Below the pieces are notes generated by a model that did no database searches, had not been told where the DNA came from, and saw only the letters and a list, made by a program, of their open reading frames with translations. From the NCBI GenBank assembly GCA_025352585.1, contig JANXTD010000819.1, positions 1 through 5,258 on the forward strand: a stretch of 5,258 nucleotides of DNA, read 5' to 3'. Within the stretch, counting starts at the first letter, position 1. Every line of letters begins with the position of its first letter. This document shows positions 5,013 to 5,258 of the stretch, piece after piece. The position numbers and the translations under genes are program-made. Source of the stretch: Fimbriiglobus sp. Its GTDB lineage: Bacteria > Planctomycetota > Planctomycetia > Gemmatales > Gemmataceae.

Positions 5013-5258
5013 TCAACTCGGCTTCGGGGGTTGGAGCGGGGCCGGCACTTGCAAACGCTCGCGGAGCAGGTCGATCCCGGCGGCGTAGCGGCGGTACGCG
5101 GTACTCGCCGACCCGCAGAGGGCCGCGGCGATCTGCCCGAAGGTCAGCCCGCCCCACAGGTGCGCCACGACGACTTCGCGGAATTCGAGCGGCACCGACC
5201 GCAACGCCTCGGTCGCCGCCTCGGCGTCCAACCCGGTCGGGTCGTCCGGCGGCGTGAA
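5013..5258 (-). CDS. ECF-like RNA polymerase sigma-70 factor, C-terminal part (5' end outside window)
   Basis: The frame is open from the window edge to TGA at 5015-5013 and gives 81 residues. They match sigma region 4: ALRSVPLEFREVVVAHLWGGLTFGQIAAAL, followed by the recognition-helix area SASTAYRRYAAGIDLLRERL. Region 4 binds the -35 element of target promoters through this helix-turn-helix. The sequence REVVV-x-x-LWGGLTF-x-x-IA is typical of extracytoplasmic-function (ECF) sigma factors; the recognition helix STAYRRYAAG differs from the common TVKSRLSRA form. The short tail is proline-rich (VPAPLQPPKPS). A TTG at 5231 is not the start, because region 2 and the beginning of region 4 must lie upstream; the frame continues as FTPPDDPTG to the edge. 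It is the first visible gene of a three-gene unit and probably regulates its own cluster. Confidence 0.88.
   Translation of the reverse strand, partial: FTPPDDPTGLDAEAATEALRSVPLEFREVVVAHLWGGLTFGQIAAALCGSASTAYRRYAAGIDLLRERLQVPAPLQPPKPS

Noticed and set aside
5013..5231. Complete small 72-residue protein starting at a TTG
   Set aside because: Region 4 of a sigma factor continues in frame to the window edge, so this is a truncated view of a larger gene.

Overview
The window reads as chromosomal DNA from a GC-rich planctomycete, most likely a Gemmata-type (Gemmataceae) organism. This is inferred from the very high GC at third codon positions, from the style of the exported protein and sigma-factor cluster on the minus strand, and from ribosomal proteins that are clearly bacterial but divergent from proteobacterial ones. 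No database was consulted, so the placement is tentative.

The left half (1-2931, plus strand) is the distal part of the classical alpha ribosomal operon in its usual order: the 3' end of rpsK (S11), then rpsD (S4), rpoA (RNA polymerase alpha) and rplQ (L17). The gene order is ordinary but the spacers are wide (197, 167 and 154 bases) and each holds structure. The rpsK-rpsD spacer carries three successive hairpins, a possible S4-type autoregulatory leader. The rpsD-rpoA spacer has a weak terminator-like stem and a GC-rich hairpin. The rpoA-rplQ spacer holds a degenerate 7-base repeat array in inverted orientation. Strong Shine-Dalgarno (SD) sequences fix the starts of rpoA and rplQ.

The middle (2932-3136) has a GC-rich hairpin after rplQ, a candidate promoter whose -35 box sits in that hairpin's loop, a complete tRNA-Lys (UUU) gene, and a perfect 16-bp stem that probably terminates transcription from both sides.

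The right half (3137-5258, minus strand, converging on the tRNA) is a compact three-gene unit. In transcription order it is the C-terminal end of an ECF-like sigma-70 factor cut by the window edge, a 138-residue single-pass membrane protein, and a 485-residue exported helical protein. The first two genes are 5 bases apart. The last two overlap by ATGA, with a strong SD inside the upstream gene. The arrangement suggests a sigma factor, a membrane-anchored regulator candidate and an exported effector or sensor. The functions of the last two are not known to me, and this cluster is the best candidate here for an undescribed system.
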